Assembly (NCBI GenBank): GCA_017620375.1
Contig: JAFZQN010000049.1
Location: forward strand, 1 to 34,168
DNA from: Lachnospiraceae bacterium
GTDB lineage: Bacteria; Bacillota; Clostridia; Lachnospirales; Lachnospiraceae
Direction: 5' to 3'
Length of the DNA stretch: 34,168 nucleotides
Numbering within the stretch: the first letter of the stretch is position 1; every line of letters starts with the position of its first letter. A program made the position numbers and the translations under genes. The notes beneath the pieces are model-generated. The model was not told where the DNA came from and did no database searches. It worked only from the letters and a program-made list of their open reading frames with translations. Positions 8,221 through 15,640 of this stretch are shown here, piece after piece.

Positions 8221-8227
8221 CCACTAG

Positions 8228-9067
8228 TTATACATTTTCTCCTCTTTCAGCAGCTGCTTTTGCTGCAGCCTTTGACTCTAAGTATTCTGCATAATCTTTT
8301 TTATAATCGGTACTGTAATCCTTTGTATCTGCACCGTATTTTTTATGGAATTCACGGCTGCTGCTGATCTTCTTTTTGTTATTATTTGTACCAAACTGTT
8401 TTCTTCCGCGGAACTTCTTGTCCGGGATATATACGCCCTTCTTTAAGGTAACGATTACCTTTCTGAAAGGCTCCTCGCCCTCACTGTGTGTCTCAACATA
8501 TGCATCGCCCTGGAGACAGGAGTGGATGATCCTTCTCTCGTAAGGATTCATTGGCTCTAAGGAAACATTATGTCTTGTCTTCTTTACCTTGCTTGCGATG
8601 TTCTTTGCGAGGTTCTCTAACGTTTCCTTACGTCTTGCACGGTAATTCTCGGTATCCATCTTTACCTTGATGTAGCTGTCGCTTTCCTTGTTTACTACCA
8701 GGCTTGTAAGATACTGGAGTGAATCAAGTGTAGCTCCTCTTTTTCCGATGAGCACGCCCATCTCGTCGCCTTCAAGGTCGATATCGATCTCGTCATTTGA
8801 CTCTGTAAGGCTTGCCTTTACATCAGCCTTTACGCCCATTGCCGAAAGAACTTCGTTGATGAATCCTGTAGCTACCGAACAGATATCCTTCTTCTTAAGC
8901 TTTACGATTATCTTTGCGGGCTTGTTGTTGAATAATCCTAAAAATCCGTTGCTTTCTTTTTCTACTACTTCGTATTCTATCTGGTCTATTGTGACATTTA
9001 ATTCGGAAAGAGCAGAAGATAACGCTTCTTCTACGTTCTTCCCTGTAAATTCTCTACTCTCTTCCAT
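8228..9067 (-). CDS. khpB: RNA-binding protein Jag/KhpB (Jag_N, KH, R3H)
   Basis: Jag is a cytoplasmic RNA-binding protein encoded with yidC in Firmicutes, and in some species controls cell division and elongation with KhpA. The 279 residues show a Jag_N domain (3-55, with GFLGLF), a KH domain at about 80-130 with the GxxG-type loop VLIGKRG (105-111), and an R3H domain at about 160-207 containing ERRIIH. The C-terminal 70 residues are charged and low-complexity (Lys, Tyr, Asp, Ala). The start ATG overlaps the yidC stop by one base (TAATG), so translation is probably coupled. A terminator follows directly. Confidence 0.96.
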   Translation of the reverse strand: MEESREFTGKNVEEALSSALSELNVTIDQIEYEVVEKESNGFLGLFNNKPAKIIVKLKKKDICSVATGFINEVLSAMGVKADVKASLTESNDEIDIDLEGDEMGVLIGKRGATLDSLQYLTSLVVNKESDSYIKVKMDTENYRARRKETLENLAKNIASKVKKTRHNVSLEPMNPYERRIIHSCLQGDAYVETHSEGEEPFRKVIVTLKKGVYIPDKKFRGRKQFGTNNNKKKISSSREFHKKYGADTKDYSTDYKKDYAEYLESKAAAKAAAERGENV

Positions 9068-10536
9068 TATTCTTCATCTTTCCTTTGATTGTCGTTTTCT
9101 TCTGCTTTTGCGGAATTATCTGTTATTACAGGCACTTCCTTCTTGGGAGCGTTGCCTCTTGCAAGGAGGTTTGCGTTTGCTGCGATACTTCCTGCACTGT
9201 ATGATACATTGCTTCTCTGATAATCGGAACCGGGCTTCTTGGACTTCTGCTTTGAATTCTTCTTGTATCCGGTATTATCGTATGTATCGTTTGCGGCATT
9301 GTTCACGTAGCTTGTACCCTTGGTCTTAGCTACTTCTGCCATCTTGTTGTTGTAGGTAACTCCAAGCTTTTCCTGACGCTTGATGTTCTTTTCCTTGTTC
9401 TGCTCTACCATATCATCGACACTTACTTTTTCAAGATACTTGTTGATGAATAATGTCTGGATGATGGTAAATACTGCAGATGCGATCCAGTATACGCCTA
9501 CACCGATAGGAAGCATGAGACAGAAAATACCTGACATGATGGGCATGATGGTCGACATCATCTTGGTAGTCTGCTGTGCGGGATCGTCACTTGCCTTCTT
9601 AGCGGAGCTGATAGCTGTCTGGAGCTTGCCCTGGATATACTGTGTAATTACAGCCAGAGCGGGGATTATTACTGAAATGCTCTTAAGTTCGGGTCTGTCT
9701 AAGATGTTAAGTCCGAATAAACTGTTAACCGAAAGGATCTTATCGCGTACTTCGCTGATGGTCATCGAAACACCGTCTACAGTTACGCTCATTCCTGCCA
9801 GACCTTTTTGACAGAAGATATTCTGGTATACTTTCGCAATCTCTTCCTTAGCATCGTCCAACACTGTATAATTGATAGTCTGAACATTTAAGAAAGTATT
9901 CCAGTTTTCCTTGTTGAACTTAGAGAAAAGATCGATCAGATTCTCTCTGGGCACCTCAACAAACTGGGCAATGTTGATAACCTCGGAACTACATCCCGAA
10001 GGTCTGGTGATCGTCAAGCCGTTCGCTGTCATAAACTCTACAAGTGAATCCTTGTATATGTTTATAAACTCAGGTGCTTTCTGGATCTTATCGGCTATTG
10101 AACCATATAACTCGCCGATATCGGTTACATATGCGGGTATTGCATATATAACCCTGTACAATGCGAACATGATAGGAAGTGAGATAAGCAGCGGCAGACA
10201 TCCGCCCATAGGGCTTGCACCGTATTTTGCATATACTTCCTGGGTTTCGGCACGCTGACGGCGGAGAGACTCCTCGTCATTCTTGCCTTTATACTTTTGC
10301 TGGATCTTTGTAAGCTCCGGACTCATCTTTGCCTGAAGCTTTGTAAACTTCTGCTGCTTTATGGTCAGCGGAAGCATAAGCATTTTTACTACAAACGTAA
10401 AAATAACGATACATAATGCTATATTTTCAATACCGAACAGTGAAATAAAATTATATATAGCGTTAAGTATCTTTCCGAGTACCCAGGCGATGGGACCGAG
10501 TATTCCGTCTACCTGAGTTAAAAATACCATCTGCAA
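9067..10536 (-). CDS. yidC: Membrane protein insertase YidC
   Basis: YidC/Oxa1 inserts proteins into the cytoplasmic membrane alone or with SecYEG. The family block VVKMLMLPLTIKQQKF is present near residue 60, then a Lys/Arg-rich cytoplasmic hairpin, MGGCLPLLISLPIMFALYRVIY, a later pair of membrane segments, and a Lys/Asn-rich tail of about 100 residues. It lacks the large N-terminal domain of Gram-negative YidC and the lipobox of Bacillus SpoIIIJ. It also has an external loop of roughly 150 residues after the second membrane segment. Start choice: TTG 10536 has GAGGA 7 bp upstream; ATG 10530 and ATG 10560 are in frame but lack a good site. The frame overlaps jag by one base. Confidence 0.94.
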   Translation of the reverse strand: MQMVFLTQVDGILGPIAWVLGKILNAIYNFISLFGIENIALCIVIFTFVVKMLMLPLTIKQQKFTKLQAKMSPELTKIQQKYKGKNDEESLRRQRAETQEVYAKYGASPMGGCLPLLISLPIMFALYRVIYAIPAYVTDIGELYGSIADKIQKAPEFINIYKDSLVEFMTANGLTITRPSGCSSEVINIAQFVEVPRENLIDLFSKFNKENWNTFLNVQTINYTVLDDAKEEIAKVYQNIFCQKGLAGMSVTVDGVSMTISEVRDKILSVNSLFGLNILDRPELKSISVIIPALAVITQYIQGKLQTAISSAKKASDDPAQQTTKMMSTIMPIMSGIFCLMLPIGVGVYWIASAVFTIIQTLFINKYLEKVSVDDMVEQNKEKNIKRQEKLGVTYNNKMAEVAKTKGTSYVNNAANDTYDNTGYKKNSKQKSKKPGSDYQRSNVSYSAGSIAANANLLARGNAPKKEVPVITDNSAKAEENDNQRKDEE

Positions 10537-10619
10537 CTTATCGTCCTCACATTCTGCCACTAACCGTTTGTGACATTCACTAAATGCGGATTATAGTAAG
10601 CCGGTTTTGCTACTATATC

Positions 10620-10832
10620 TTATGGAACAGGATCAAAGCCTCCCTTGGCCATGGGATGACATCTCAAAATTCTTTTTACAGACAGACGCAGGCCTTTAAA
10701 AGCTCCGTATTTCTGAAATGCTTCCAAAGCATACTGACTGCACGTAGGAATATATATGCAGCACGATTTTTTCTTTAACGGAGATAAAAATTTTCTGTAA
10801 AATTTTATCAGGCCTATAAAAATATATTTCAT
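10620..10832 (-). CDS. yidD: Membrane protein insertion efficiency factor YidD
   Basis: This is a 70-residue amphipathic protein thought to help YidC-dependent insertion at the inner face of the membrane. The family core is complete: [12 protein letters not shown], then [21 protein letters not shown] and the closing [14 protein letters not shown]. The length is typical. ATG 10832 has GGAAG 9 bp upstream and lies 2 bp after the rnpA stop. The order rnpA-yidD-yidC-jag is the conserved Firmicutes arrangement. Confidence 0.97.
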   Translation of the reverse strand: MKYIFIGLIKFYRKFLSPLKKKSCCIYIPTCSQYALEAFQKYGAFKGLRLSVKRILRCHPMAKGGFDPVP

Positions 10833-10834
10833 AT

Positions 10835-11179
10835 CTAAGATTCTTCCGATATAACTATGCGATGTAATCTTCCCAAATGTAATATCGCTTTTTCGGCGTC
10901 GCTGTATTTAATACCAACTGCTCCTGTTCTTGCTGTTACCACTATGTCCAAACCACTATTGAACACTTGGCCCTTAAGTCTCATAACTTCTCGGACCAGA
11001 CGGGTAATCCTGTGTCTTACGACACTGTTTCCGACCTTTTTGCTTACAGATATGCCTAATCTGTTTTCGGATAATTCATTTTTTATTACATACATTACAA
11101 AGCATCTGTTAGCAAAGCTTTTGCCGTTTTTGTATACATTTTGAAACTCGACGTTCTTTTTTAAATGTAAAATATTCAT
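10835..11179 (-). CDS. rnpA: Ribonuclease P protein component
   Basis: RnpA is the protein cofactor of the RNase P ribozyme that matures tRNA 5' ends. The 114 residues begin [20 protein letters not shown] and contain the family block [22 protein letters not shown], where the usual RNR element reads RHR. A C-terminal helix and strand follow. No strong ribosome site precedes ATG 11179. Together with a terminator-like hairpin upstream, this suggests much lower output than the adjacent rpmH. Confidence 0.96.
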   Translation of the reverse strand: MNILHLKKNVEFQNVYKNGKSFANRCFVMYVIKNELSENRLGISVSKKVGNSVVRHRITRLVREVMRLKGQVFNSGLDIVVTARTGAVGIKYSDAEKAILHLGRLHRIVISEES

Positions 11180-11193
11180 CTAAATCACATTTT

Positions 11194-11220
11194 AAAAAAG
11201 GTCACATATAAATGCGACCT
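11194..11220 (-). terminator. Terminator-like attenuator between rpmH and rnpA
   Basis: On the minus strand, AGGTCGCA-TTTATA-TGTGACCT forms an 8-bp stem with one G-U pair and is followed by TTTTTT. It starts inside the rpmH stop codon. Read-through would feed rnpA, so it may set the high ratio of L34 to RnpA. Confidence 0.65.
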
Positions 11221-11353
11221 AAGCTGAAAGTTTATGTCTTCCTTTTGCTCTTCTAGCTGCCAAAACCTTACGGCCGTTTCTGGTGCTCATTCTCTTTCTG
11301 AAACCGTGCTCAACGGCTCTCTGTCTCTTCTTGGGCTGGAAAGTCATCTTCAT
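11219..11353 (-). CDS. rpmH: 50S ribosomal protein L34
   Basis: L34 is a very basic 44-residue protein of the large ribosomal subunit. The sequence starts [20 protein letters not shown] and ends [11 protein letters not shown], matching the family over its full length. ATG 11353 has AAGGAGG about 10 bp upstream; the frame extends further (to 11407) but that part is leader. It is the first gene of the leftward rpmH-rnpA-yidD-yidC-jag operon, with a strong promoter at 11409-11437. Confidence 0.98.
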   Translation of the reverse strand: MKMTFQPKKRQRAVEHGFRKRMSTRNGRKVLAARRAKGRHKLSA

Positions 11354-11408
11354 TCCAAATACACCTCCTTTATATAAACTTACAAATATCCGAAATAACA
11401 GCCACATT

Positions 11409-11437
11409 ATTATATTATTTTATTCTTCAATAGTCAA
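11409..11437 (-). promoter_or_regulatory. rpmH operon promoter
   Basis: On the minus strand, TTGACT (11432-11437), a 17-bp spacer and a perfect TATAAT (11409-11414). Transcription would start near 11402, giving a leader of about 50 nt before rpmH. It is back to back with the dnaA promoter. Confidence 0.85.
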
Positions 11438-11456
11438 GTAATTTTTTCTTTTTTTC

Positions 11457-11485
11457 TTGAAAAAATAGAAATTTTAATGTATAAT
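11457..11485 (+). promoter_or_regulatory. dnaA promoter
   Basis: TTGAAA (11457-11462), a 17-bp spacer and a perfect TATAAT (11480-11485). The -35 boxes of this and the rpmH promoter are 19 bp apart. I found no 9-mer within one mismatch of TTATCCACA in 11354-11522, so DnaA autoregulation here is not obvious. Confidence 0.85.
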
Positions 11486-11522
11486 ATTTATTGGTGGTTT
11501 TTTTTCTTCAATATGTGAAAGG

Positions 11523-12917
11523 ATGCCTGATAAAGGCTGTAAAAGCGTCGTGAAAAACATTGTTCAGGAAAAATGGGAAGAGATTTTGGAATTTATAAAA
11601 ACTGAATACGGAATATCAAAGGTTTCCTTTATTACCTGGATAAGTAAGCTTTACGTTAAGAGAGTAGAAGACAATATCGTCTATATTACTTCCGATGACA
11701 GCAATATCACATCCAATTTTTCGCATATCCGTACAAAATACGGTATGTTTATACAGACTGCCATTCAGGAGATCACCGATACGGAGTATGAGATAAAGTT
11801 CGAGACTGATAACGAACCGGCAGTTCACTTCCATCAGGAGGTTTCGGCCAAGTCACCTCAGAATCAGGGGCTTCCCCTTAATCCCGATTATACTTTTGAT
11901 AACTTTGTTGTAAGTAAAAACAACCAGCTGGCTCATGCTACCGCACTTAAAGCAGCTGAAGCTCCAGGGGATATCTATAATCCTCTGTATATTTACGGAG
12001 ATTCGGGACTCGGAAAAACCCATCTTATGCAGTCAATAGGTCATTTTATTTTGGAAAACGACCCTGATAAGAAGGTTATGTACGTAACAAGCGATACATT
12101 TACCAACGAACTTATTGATTCCATCAGAACCGGTAACATGTCTCCGGCTGCATTCAGAGAAAAGTATCGTAACATAGATGTACTACTTATAGATGATATA
12201 CAGTTTATAATAGGAAAGGACAGAACTCAGGAGGAGTTCTTCTACACCTTTAACGCCTTATATGAAGCCAAAAAACAGATAGTCATCACCTCTGATAAAC
12301 CACCGAAGGATTTTACCACTCTTGATGAGAGATGGAAGTCAAGATTCGGCTGGGGCATCATAGTTGATCTTACTTCACCCGACTACGAGACAAAGGTGGC
12401 CATCCTTCAAAAGAAGATAGACTTAAAGCAAAACGAAGGTGCCAACATAGCCATAGATGATGAAGTAATATCTTACATGGCTGAAAATATCAATTCCAAC
12501 ATAAGAACTCTTGAAGGAGCCCTTACCAAAGTAATCGCTCTTGCAAAAATACAAAGAATGCCTGCTACTAAAGAGCTTGCAGAGTACGCACTGCGTGATG
12601 TGGTCACACCCAACCAGAAAAAGTCCATTACACCGGGCTTCATAATAGAGGTTGTGGCTGAGCATTACCACATCAGTGCTTCGGATATCCTCTCACTTAA
12701 AAAAGATAAGGCCATAGCTCTTCCGAGACAGATAGCCATGTATCTTACGAGTGAATATACCGACTGCAACATCTCACGTATCGGTGAAGCATTCAATAAG
12801 GATCATTCAACCGTTATCTACAATGTAAAGAAGATCAAAGATCTTCGCAAAAACGATCATGAGCTGGATGAGACCATAAAAGTACTTATTAATAAGATAA
12901 ATCCGGATATGAGATAA
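11523..12917 (+). CDS. dnaA: Chromosomal replication initiator protein DnaA
   Basis: DnaA is the AAA+ initiator that binds DnaA boxes and opens oriC. The 464 residues have domain I at about 12-95, a linker, then the AAA+ domain with Walker A GDSGLGKTH (159-167), Walker B LLIDDIQ (221-227), sensor 1 VITSDKPP (254-261) and the arginine-finger block RWKSRFGWG. Domain IV follows, with the DnaA signature FNKDHSTVIYNV near 430-441. The start is uncertain: ATG 11523 abuts GAAAGG with no spacer, and GTG 11550 has AAAGG 13 bp away; neither is ideal, so translation may be weak. It is the first gene of the rightward arm, with dnaN 239 bp downstream across oriC. Confidence 0.97.
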   Translation: MPDKGCKSVVKNIVQEKWEEILEFIKTEYGISKVSFITWISKLYVKRVEDNIVYITSDDSNITSNFSHIRTKYGMFIQTAIQEITDTEYEIKFETDNEPAVHFHQEVSAKSPQNQGLPLNPDYTFDNFVVSKNNQLAHATALKAAEAPGDIYNPLYIYGDSGLGKTHLMQSIGHFILENDPDKKVMYVTSDTFTNELIDSIRTGNMSPAAFREKYRNIDVLLIDDIQFIIGKDRTQEEFFYTFNALYEAKKQIVITSDKPPKDFTTLDERWKSRFGWGIIVDLTSPDYETKVAILQKKIDLKQNEGANIAIDDEVISYMAENINSNIRTLEGALTKVIALAKIQRMPATKELAEYALRDVVTPNQKKSITPGFIIEVVAEHYHISASDILSLKKDKAIALPRQIAMYLTSEYTDCNISRIGEAFNKDHSTVIYNVKKIKDLRKNDHELDETIKVLINKINPDMR

Positions 12918-12933
12918 TTATTAACATAATGTA

Positions 12934-12953
12934 TGTTGATAAGCTGTTGATAC
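12934..12953 (-). promoter_or_regulatory. Pair of DnaA-box-like 9-mers
   Basis: TGTTGATAA (12934-12942; reverse complement TTATCAACA, one mismatch from TTATCCACA) and TGTTGATAC (12945-12953; two mismatches) are 11 bp apart, one helical turn. They overlap the -35 and spacer of the predicted dnaN promoter. Confidence 0.6.
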
Positions 12954-12964
12954 GGTTTTATAAC
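12936..12964 (+). promoter_or_regulatory. Predicted dnaN promoter
   Basis: TTGATA (12936-12941), a 17-bp spacer and TATAAC (12959-12964), each five of six bases from consensus. It overlaps both DnaA-box-like sites, so DnaA could repress it. Transcription would run through the unwinding element towards dnaN. Confidence 0.55.
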
Positions 12965-13156
12965 CTTGATCCAGGTCATACATTACCGGGTAACACCTGA
13001 AAACGATCCCGGATCTATCAATTTTTCCTAACAATCTATCAATTCATACATTCAAGTATTTTCAGGGGTTTAAGGTACTTAACAACATAACAACACCCCC
13101 TACTACTACTAGACAATATTTTTAAATAATATAAGCATTTTTTCGGAGGAGATAAA

Positions 13157-14263
13157 ATGAAGATCATCTGTGAACAGAGCAAGTTGATAAACGGAGTTAA
13201 CATCGTACTTAAAGCCGTACCTTCCAAGACTACCATGGAGATACTCGACTGTATCAAGATCAAGGTACATAACGGTAAGATCATCCTTATAGGAAATGAT
13301 ATGTCCTTAGGTATTGAGACTGTCGTACAGGGAGATATAGCAGAAGAAGGAGATGTAGTAGTAAGTGCAAAGACATTCTCAGATATCATCAGAAATCTTC
13401 CGGACAATGATGTGGTACTTACTTCAGATGACAGCAATATAAATATAAGATGTGAGAACTGTAACTATGATATCCCTGTAAGGAATGCTTCCGATTATCC
13501 GGATCTTCCTAAGATAGAAAAAGATAAATTTGCGGTAGTATCTCAGTTCACACTCAGAAATATGATCAGACAGACCGTATTCTCCATAGGCAGCGAAACA
13601 GAAGCCATGAAGATCATGACCGGTGAATTATTGGAGATCAAAGGCAAGAAGATGCGCCTGGTAGCTCTTGACGGACACAGGATCTCACTCAGGAATGTAG
13701 AACTTGATGCTGAATATGGCGACCGTAAGGTCATCATCCCCGGAAAAACACTTAACGAACTTGTAAAGATAGTTACCGGTGATGTAAATGACAAGGTAAA
13801 GATTTACTTCAGCTCCAATCATGTTCTCTTTGAGATGGAGGATACCATAGTTCTTTCCAGACTTATCGAAGGCGAATATTACTTGGTTGACAATATGTTA
13901 TCCGGTGATTTTGAGACCAAGATACATATCAACAAGAAAAAACTCAGTGAATGTATCGAAAGAGCATCACTCCTTATTAAGGAAAGTGACAGAAAGCCTC
14001 TTATATTCAACTTCTCAAATAATGTTGTAGATGTAAAGATAAAGACACAGGCCGGTAATTATGAGGATAAGGTTGATATCGAGAAAGACGGAAATGATAT
14101 ACTTATAGCCTTCAATCCCAAGTTCCTTCTTGATGCACTTAAGGTTATAGATGATGAGGATATCGATATCTATCTTATGAATATCAAATCCCCTTGTATC
14201 ATCAAGGATAAGGACGAGACATATATGTATCTGATCCTTCCTCTTAACTTTAATCCGGACTAA
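13157..14263 (+). CDS. dnaN: DNA polymerase III sliding clamp (beta subunit)
   Basis: DnaN is the ring-shaped processivity clamp that tethers polymerase and repair enzymes to DNA. The 368 residues start MKIICEQSKLINGVNIVLKA and give three similar clamp domains of about 120 residues. Recognisable pieces are TTMEILDCIKIKV near 27-40, LVALDGHRISLRN in the middle domain and the C-terminal YLILPLNFNPD, in place of the common MPMRL ending. The ATG follows CGGAGGAGATAAA, a strong ribosome site. It heads a close series dnaN-yaaA-recF-gyrB. Confidence 0.98.
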   Translation: MKIICEQSKLINGVNIVLKAVPSKTTMEILDCIKIKVHNGKIILIGNDMSLGIETVVQGDIAEEGDVVVSAKTFSDIIRNLPDNDVVLTSDDSNINIRCENCNYDIPVRNASDYPDLPKIEKDKFAVVSQFTLRNMIRQTVFSIGSETEAMKIMTGELLEIKGKKMRLVALDGHRISLRNVELDAEYGDRKVIIPGKTLNELVKIVTGDVNDKVKIYFSSNHVLFEMEDTIVLSRLIEGEYYLVDNMLSGDFETKIHINKKKLSECIERASLLIKESDRKPLIFNFSNNVVDVKIKTQAGNYEDKVDIEKDGNDILIAFNPKFLLDALKVIDDEDIDIYLMNIKSPCIIKDKDETYMYLILPLNFNPD

Positions 14264-14273
14264 GGAATAACAT

Positions 14274-14495
14274 ATGAAAAAAAATATAACCATAAAAGAT
14301 GAATTCATCAAACTGGGTCAGGCTTTGAAACTCTGTGGAGAGGCCGATACCGGAGTTGATGCCAAATTCATGATAGAAGACGGAAAAGTAAAGGTAAACG
14401 GAGAAACAGAACTGCGTCGTGGCAGAAAGCTTTATAACGGAGATACCTTTACGGTAAATAATACAGAAATAGAAGTCATATCAAAACAGGCTTAA
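14274..14495 (+). CDS. yaaA: S4-domain RNA-binding protein YaaA (RlbA-like)
   Basis: This is a 73-residue single S4-like domain protein found between dnaN and recF across Firmicutes; in Bacillus it has been linked to large-subunit assembly. The pattern FIKLGQALKLCGEADTGVDA, then VKVNGETELRRGRKLYNGD, is typical for S4 RNA binding. It lies 10 bp after dnaN with AGGA before the ATG, and 4 bp before recF, so it is surely co-transcribed with both. Confidence 0.93.
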   Translation: MKKNITIKDEFIKLGQALKLCGEADTGVDAKFMIEDGKVKVNGETELRRGRKLYNGDTFTVNNTEIEVISKQA

Positions 14496-14499
14496 GTTA

Positions 14500-15582
14500 A
14501 TGATTATCAGATCACTGGAATTAAGTAATTTTAGAAATTATGAAAAACTGAATATTAATTTCAGTCCGAATGTGACTATTTTATACGGGGATAATGCGCA
14601 GGGAAAGACCAACGTACTTGAAGCTCTCTATGTAGCATCCACCACCAAATCCCAAAAGGGCAGCAAGGATAAGGAAATGATAAAGTTTGGCGAATCCGAA
14701 GCCCATATCAGGATGACGGTAGAGGACGGGGACATAGAAAGAAGGATAGATATGCACCTTAAAAACAGTAAGTCAAAAGGTGTGGCCATCGACGGTATCC
14801 CCATCAGAAAAGCAGCCGAGCTGTATGGATTCATGAATATCATATCTTTTTCACCGGACGACCTCTGTATCATAAAAGAGGGACCTTCGGAGAGAAGAAG
14901 ATTCTGTGACATGGAGCTGTGCCAGCTGGATAAGCTTTATTTACACAATTATACAGGATACAACAGGGCTCTCGATCAAAGAAACAATCTGCTTAAACAG
15001 ATAGCTTTTAATCCCGAACTTAAAAGTACATTAAGTGTCTGGGATGAGCAGCTTATAACCTTCGGAGAGTACCTGATAGAAAAAAGAAGCAAGTTTATAG
15101 AAGAGATAAGCGGGATAGCTTCAAGATTACACGGTATTCTTACAGAAGGCAGGGAACAACTGGAAGTCAGATATCTTCCCAGTGCCACAAAAGAAGAATT
15201 TAGAAGCAGTCTGTTATCATCACATGAAAAAGATATCTATCTAAAGATGACCTGCACAGGACCTCATCGTGACGATATACTTTTCATAGTGAACGGGGAA
15301 GATGCAAAGAAGTTCGGTTCTCAGGGGCAGCAGAGGACATCTGCACTAACCTTGAAGCTGGCAGAGATAGAGCTTGTAAAACAGAAAACCCATAAAAATC
15401 CTGTACTTCTCTTAGACGATGTTCTTTCTGAGCTTGACAGGAACAGACAGACCAGGCTTCTTGAAAATATAAGCGGTGTACAGACTATCATAACATGTAC
15501 CGGACTCGAAGAGTTTATAAAACAGAGGATAAAATACGACAAGGTTTATAAAGTAACCTCCGGAGTAGTAACTGAAGAGTAA
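14500..15582 (+). CDS. recF: DNA replication and repair protein RecF
   Basis: RecF is an SMC-like ATPase that helps load RecA at gaps through RecO and RecR. The 360 residues show Walker A LYGDNAQGKTN (about 28-38), the ABC-type signature SQGQQRTSALTLKLAE near 274-290, and Walker B PVLLLDDVLSELD. Length is normal. It starts 4 bp after yaaA with only a weak ribosome site (AGG), suggesting coupling to yaaA. A 58-bp gap precedes gyrB, without the remB (yaaB) gene seen in Bacillus. Confidence 0.97.
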   Translation: MIIRSLELSNFRNYEKLNINFSPNVTILYGDNAQGKTNVLEALYVASTTKSQKGSKDKEMIKFGESEAHIRMTVEDGDIERRIDMHLKNSKSKGVAIDGIPIRKAAELYGFMNIISFSPDDLCIIKEGPSERRRFCDMELCQLDKLYLHNYTGYNRALDQRNNLLKQIAFNPELKSTLSVWDEQLITFGEYLIEKRSKFIEEISGIASRLHGILTEGREQLEVRYLPSATKEEFRSSLLSSHEKDIYLKMTCTGPHRDDILFIVNGEDAKKFGSQGQQRTSALTLKLAEIELVKQKTHKNPVLLLDDVLSELDRNRQTRLLENISGVQTIITCTGLEEFIKQRIKYDKVYKVTSGVVTEE

Positions 15583-15640
15583 AGAAAATGGTCATCCAAA
15601 TAGTTGAAAGCTATTTAGGATATTATATATGGAGGAAATA

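Larger units (their letters stand above)
12918..13156 (+). other. oriC: oriC: dnaA-dnaN intergenic region with basal unwinding element
   Basis: At 13079-13140 the order is two weak DnaA-box-like 9-mers (TTAACAACA 13079-13087 and a relaxed second copy), a C-run (13096-13100), CTACTACTACTA (13100-13111) and an AT-rich stretch to 13139. On the minus strand the third element reads as four TAG DnaA-trios. Box, GC cluster, trio, AT-rich DNA is the order of the Bacillus basal unwinding element. Further left are a DnaA-box pair (12934-12953) and two copies of ATCTATCAATT (13013-13023, 13034-13044). No open reading frame lies here. Confidence 0.85.

Noticed and set aside
8688..9329. Plus-strand open frame of 213 codons over jag and yidC
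   Set aside because: It is antisense to two certain genes and Ser/Phe/Leu-rich without a domain; a shadow.
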